Source: Chitinophaga solisilvae
GTDB taxonomy: Bacteria; Bacteroidota; Bacteroidia; Chitinophagales; Chitinophagaceae
Reading direction: 5' to 3'
DNA length: 64,000 nucleotides
NCBI RefSeq assembly: GCF_009928525.1
Contig: NZ_JAABOK010000018.1
Span: forward strand, 1 to 64,000
In this document: one piece after another, positions 61,137 through 64,000 of the stretch
Position numbering within the stretch: the stretch's first letter is position 1
Layout of the letters: each line of letters starts with the position of its first letter
Translations under genes and position numbers: made by a program
Notes under the pieces: generated by a model
What the model was told of the DNA's origin: nothing
Databases searched by the model: none
What the model saw: the letters and a program-made list of their open reading frames with translations, nothing else

Positions 61137-62516
61137 CTAACGGTACCAGTCCGGCGCAAGCCGGGTCAGTCGCTCGTGCGCCTGCATGGTATAATGCAGC
61201 CATCCTCTGATATAATCGCATGCATGACGGCCTTTTTCCAAAACTTCGTGATGACAGCCCCCTCCGCACAGATACCTTGCCCAGCAGCCGTTGCAGGGCG
61301 ATTGCTGATGTACATGTCTGTCCTGTAACCATTTGTTCTGCAGGGAAGCATCAATGCCCTGGTAAATGTTACCCATGCTGCCAGCCGGTTCGTTCACGAA
61401 ACGATGACAGGCATACAGGCCGCCTTCCGCGGAAACGCCCATGTATCCTGCACCTGCGCCGCAAGGGTAGGGGCGGTGGGTGCCTTTGGCTATTTCTTTC
61501 AGTGCATTGACCATATTGAGAAACGGGAAGCGTTTGCGCTGCACTACGTGTTGTTCGAAGAGCAGGCCGCAGGTAATCATGCCTTGCAGCATTTCTTCCA
61601 GATCCTGCCGCGTCATTTCATCCGTGCCGGCGGAAGAGCGCAGCAGGGGTGAGAAGCCGACGCTGTGAAATCCCATGTTGATAAATGCGAGTAAGGTTTC
61701 GTCCAGCTTTTTCTGTGCAGGCGTTACCGTTACCCTGGCGGCCACCTGCATGCGCCGTTGCGTTTGCAGCAGGGGCTGTATTCTTTCCATGATCTGATCG
61801 TAAGTGCCTGCACCGTTTTTCAGCATGCGTTGCCTGTCGTGTACTTCGCCAATGCCGTCGAGGCTGATGGTTACCGCAAAGCCGTATTCTTCGAAGAAGG
61901 TGGCATCATCGGGTTTGAGCAGGGTGCCGTTGGTGGTCAGGGAGAAGCTCACCTGCAGGTTTTTCCGTGCAGCCAGTTCCGCCGCATAGGCGGTGGTTTC
62001 GCGGATGCCGCGGCGGTTAATCAGCGGCTCTCCGCCAAGAAAGGTTACCTGTATTTTACTGCCTGCTTCTGCTTTGTTAACAAGCATGTCAATAGATTGC
62101 CGGGCAGTGTCTGTCGTCATATTTTTTGAAGGCCCGCCAAAATCGCCCTGGTCCGCATAGCAATAGGTACATCCCATATTGCATTTCTGTGCGATGGCCA
62201 GGGAGAGGGCGTAGGTGCCGGGGCTTTCCAGGGGCGTATCATCAATAAGGGGCGTGGTATTCACTCCCATTTTTACCAGTTCTTCCTGGATGGCTGCTTC
62301 ATCTTTCAGGGCTATCAGCTGCTGCATTTTAGCCTCCACGTCTGAAGTTATCCTGTATAGCCTGCTGCCGTTGGCAACAAACAGTTGTGTATCTCCGGTG
62401 GAGGGAACAATATGAACAGCAGGCGAGCCAGGCAATGATTGCCTGGCCACCTGTGCTGCCAGTGATGTGGCGATGTCAGAGAGCGCGTGTTTAGTAACGG
62501 GATCCGGTTGGTGCAT
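61137..62516 (-). CDS. SPASM radical SAM peptide maturase, QhpD-like
   Basis: A 459-residue enzyme from the ATG at 62516; a TTG lies one codon earlier. An N-terminal region (about 1-100) may bind the precursor. The radical SAM core has CNMGCTYC (Cys112, Cys116, Cys119), with YADQGDFGG after it and FLGGEPLINRRG. The C-terminal SPASM part has PCGAGAGYMGVSAEGGLYAC and CNGCWARYLCGGGCHHEV, for two further Fe-S clusters. The YADQGDFGG run is like that of QhpD, which makes Cys-to-Asp/Glu thioether bonds in the QhpC subunit of quinohemoprotein amine dehydrogenase. It lies between the LodA-like gene and the flavoprotein gene, so it probably modifies the LodA-like product. Confidence 0.85.
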   Translation of the reverse strand: MHQPDPVTKHALSDIATSLAAQVARQSLPGSPAVHIVPSTGDTQLFVANGSRLYRITSDVEAKMQQLIALKDEAAIQEELVKMGVNTTPLIDDTPLESPGTYALSLAIAQKCNMGCTYCYADQGDFGGPSKNMTTDTARQSIDMLVNKAEAGSKIQVTFLGGEPLINRRGIRETTAYAAELAARKNLQVSFSLTTNGTLLKPDDATFFEEYGFAVTISLDGIGEVHDRQRMLKNGAGTYDQIMERIQPLLQTQRRMQVAARVTVTPAQKKLDETLLAFINMGFHSVGFSPLLRSSAGTDEMTRQDLEEMLQGMITCGLLFEQHVVQRKRFPFLNMVNALKEIAKGTHRPYPCGAGAGYMGVSAEGGLYACHRFVNEPAGSMGNIYQGIDASLQNKWLQDRHVHQQSPCNGCWARYLCGGGCHHEVLEKGRHACDYIRGWLHYTMQAHERLTRLAPDWYR

Positions 62517-62552
62517 CAATGATTGTTTTTATCGTGATCAATGCTATGCTGC

Positions 62553-64000
62553 TCAGCTGCCGGCTTTTCCGCTGCTGAGGGCATCCTTGCCGTTGATGAT
62601 GAAATTGAGTTCTCCTTCCCAGTTCTGGAAAAGATCGTTGTAGCTGTACAGCCTGGAGTCCGTACGGTTGTCGGGCACGTATTCGCCTGTACGTTGTTTG
62701 GACAGCCACATGTCGCCTTTGCTCAGCCCTTTCTCATCAGGTTCTACGTTGACGTAATCCGGCCTGGTGGCCGCCCAGTAGTAGCAGGCGCATTCGCGGT
62801 AGTCATTCTGCCACGGGGCGCAGAGGCCCTGTGTGAGGGAACCTTCATACAGCATGTCGGACGACAGTTCTACTCTTCCGGCAATGAACGGGGACCGGGC
62901 GGTGAAGGTGTATCTGGGATAGTTAGTCGTATTTTTCAGATCATCCGCAGTCACCAGCACAGGATATGGCGCCGGTCCTGCGGTAAAATGGAGTGTATTT
63001 TTCTTGCCCAGCATATTCAGGCTGGCGACCAGGTTGGACCATTCCATAAATGCCGCGCCTTCCGGATTGTCCTGGGTTTTCAGCGATACGCTGTCTCCGC
63101 CGGGGAATACCGGACCGGTACCTGCCACCATGGTAGGCTTGCCGTTGATGCCTACCAGGCGGCGTCCTGCAAGGTGCGTGTTGGTATTGTCATTCAGTAC
63201 GTAGTTGTCATTTTCGCTGAGGGTAATCCCTACAAACAGGTGCCGCCAGAGGTTCCGGAAATCTGATTCCAGGCCGGGGAAGCAGTTGGAGATGGCAGAA
63301 CGGGCGGTCACACAGAAGGGGTTTCCTATGCCGCGATAATACAGTTGTGTGAGCAGGTCGTCGGACTTGATGCTTTGCGCCTGATCGTCCGGCGGCGTGT
63401 AGCCATTGTCGTTAACCCCGAACATGGCGTTGGCAGCGGCTTTAACAACTGTGCTGATCATGCGCCAGGTGAGGGTGAGTGCGCGTCCGTCGGCGCCGCG
63501 CATCAGTCCCGGCATTTTGCGTCTTTCCACATCAGACAGGTCGCCGATTTTATCAGGTCTGCGGAGGGCGTTGGCGAACCAGGCGGCCATACCGGTGCTG
63601 AGGCCGTTGAATACCCTTTCATGCAGGGCGCGCAGCGCGAGGTTATCCACGATAGAACCGGCCATGATAGGCTCGTAGAGCCGGCCAAAGTCGTTGGTGT
63701 CCTGACGTACCATGGTGCTGGCAACATTCCAGCGGCCGTTGATGGGATTGCCGTTCATGACTTCCGTGTTCATGAGGGTGATGGATTCCAGGGCGCGGCG
63801 TACAATATCTTCTGCCTCATCGATAGATACTTCATCGGTTCTTTCAGGGCCGAGCAGTATCTGTTCCAGTTCGTCGGAGATGGCGCGGATAGGAAGTATA
63901 TCTGGTGCAAAGGCAGGCGGGCCGGCGCATACGCGGGCCATGGCCGTCAGGTTCAGCGAGGCGGCTCCCAGGCTCACGCTGATGGTACCATCGCATTCAT
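62553..64000 (-). CDS. LodA/GoxA-like putative CTQ-dependent oxidase, 5' end outside the window
   Basis: At least 482 residues are visible; the frame stays open to base 64000, so the true start is beyond the edge. A GTG at 63977 is only an internal candidate and is used for numbering. Landmarks are SNCFPGLESDFRN (230-242), LTQGLCAPWQ (381-390), then NDYRECACYYWAATRPDYV. From memory, LodA has PWQTDTAFC at its CTQ cysteine and FWPARVPNQV at its CTQ tryptophan; aligned, these give Cys396 and Trp401 here. In LodA the two lie 65 residues apart, here only five. Six cysteines are visible in the numbered part (17, 222, 232, 386, 396, 398) and one more before it. The neighbours are two maturases. The substrate, an amine or amino acid, is unknown. 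Confidence 0.65.
   Translation of the reverse strand, partial: ECDGTISVSLGAASLNLTAMARVCAGPPAFAPDILPIRAISDELEQILLGPERTDEVSIDEAEDIVRRALESITLMNTEVMNGNPINGRWNVASTMVRQDTNDFGRLYEPIMAGSIVDNLALRALHERVFNGLSTGMAAWFANALRRPDKIGDLSDVERRKMPGLMRGADGRALTLTWRMISTVVKAAANAMFGVNDNGYTPPDDQAQSIKSDDLLTQLYYRGIGNPFCVTARSAISNCFPGLESDFRNLWRHLFVGITLSENDNYVLNDNTNTHLAGRRLVGINGKPTMVAGTGPVFPGGDSVSLKTQDNPEGAAFMEWSNLVASLNMLGKKNTLHFTAGPAPYPVLVTADDLKNTTNYPRYTFTARSPFIAGRVELSSDMLYEGSLTQGLCAPWQNDYRECACYYWAATRPDYVNVEPDEKGLSKGDMWLSKQRTGEYVPDNRTDSRLYSYNDLFQNWEGELNFIINGKDALSSGKAGS

Noticed and set aside
63977..63977. GTG at 63977 as the true start of the LodA-like gene
   Set aside because: The frame stays open to the end of the window with coding-like residues (ECDGTIS), so the start is very likely beyond base 64000.

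Overview
The window looks like chromosomal DNA from a Bacteroidota member, most likely a Chitinophagaceae (Chitinophaga-like) bacterium. The basis is the gene content: ECF sigma/FecR pairs feeding TonB-dependent SusC- or Oar-type receptors, a SusD lipoprotein, fasciclin, DUF4397 and IPT lipoproteins, S41 and Tricorn-type peptidases, a HYC_CC_PP protein beside a metal RND pump, weak Shine-Dalgarno sites, and several TAnnTTTG-like -7 boxes. No rRNA, tRNA, CRISPR array or transposase was seen.

Layout. 1-0.9 kb: a long palindromic element, a minus-strand ECF sigma gene and a second hairpin. 1-18 kb: a plus-strand ECF sigma-FecR-TonB receptor locus followed by five lipoprotein genes (two DUF4397-like, three fasciclin), an Oar-like receptor and a five-IPT/NHL lipoprotein; it has no SusD. 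18-26.4 kb: a small exported protein, a SufR-like Fe-S-type repressor divergent from an RND drug-efflux operon (adaptor, pump, NodT/TolC), then ecotin. 26.4-40 kb: a membrane-bound AraC regulator, an S41 peptidase, small stress or housekeeping genes, a two-component operon with exported proteins of unknown role, a Tricorn-like protease and an HSL-type esterase. 40-48.7 kb: a minus-strand ECF sigma-FecR-SusC-SusD-fasciclin-lipoprotein locus. 48.9-50.4 kb: an AhpD-like gene with an ECF41-type sigma factor and a matching promoter. 50.5-59.6 kb: a heavy-metal efflux cluster (HYC_CC_PP, CusA split by a frameshift, CusC-like, two CusB-like adaptors, two DUF3347 proteins, a heme-binding-domain protein). 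59.6-64 kb: a minus-strand cluster of a LodA/GoxA-like protein (cut by the window edge), a QhpD-like SPASM radical SAM enzyme and a LodB/QhpG-like flavoprotein.

Two things stand out. The 59.6-64 kb cluster combines a putative cysteine-tryptophylquinone (CTQ) protein with both types of maturase, one typical of LodA systems and one of quinohemoprotein amine dehydrogenase. Its Cys and Trp are only five residues apart, as in the QhpC subunit and unlike LodA. Second, four copies of a long, nearly perfect palindrome built from AATTACG heptads sit directly 3' of gene stop codons and share the core AGCGAAGA.

Assignments rest on reading motifs by eye; no database search was possible. Where the first in-frame start was TTG or GTG and a better ATG lay downstream, the ATG was used, except for two genes where the alternative start is forced or coupled.
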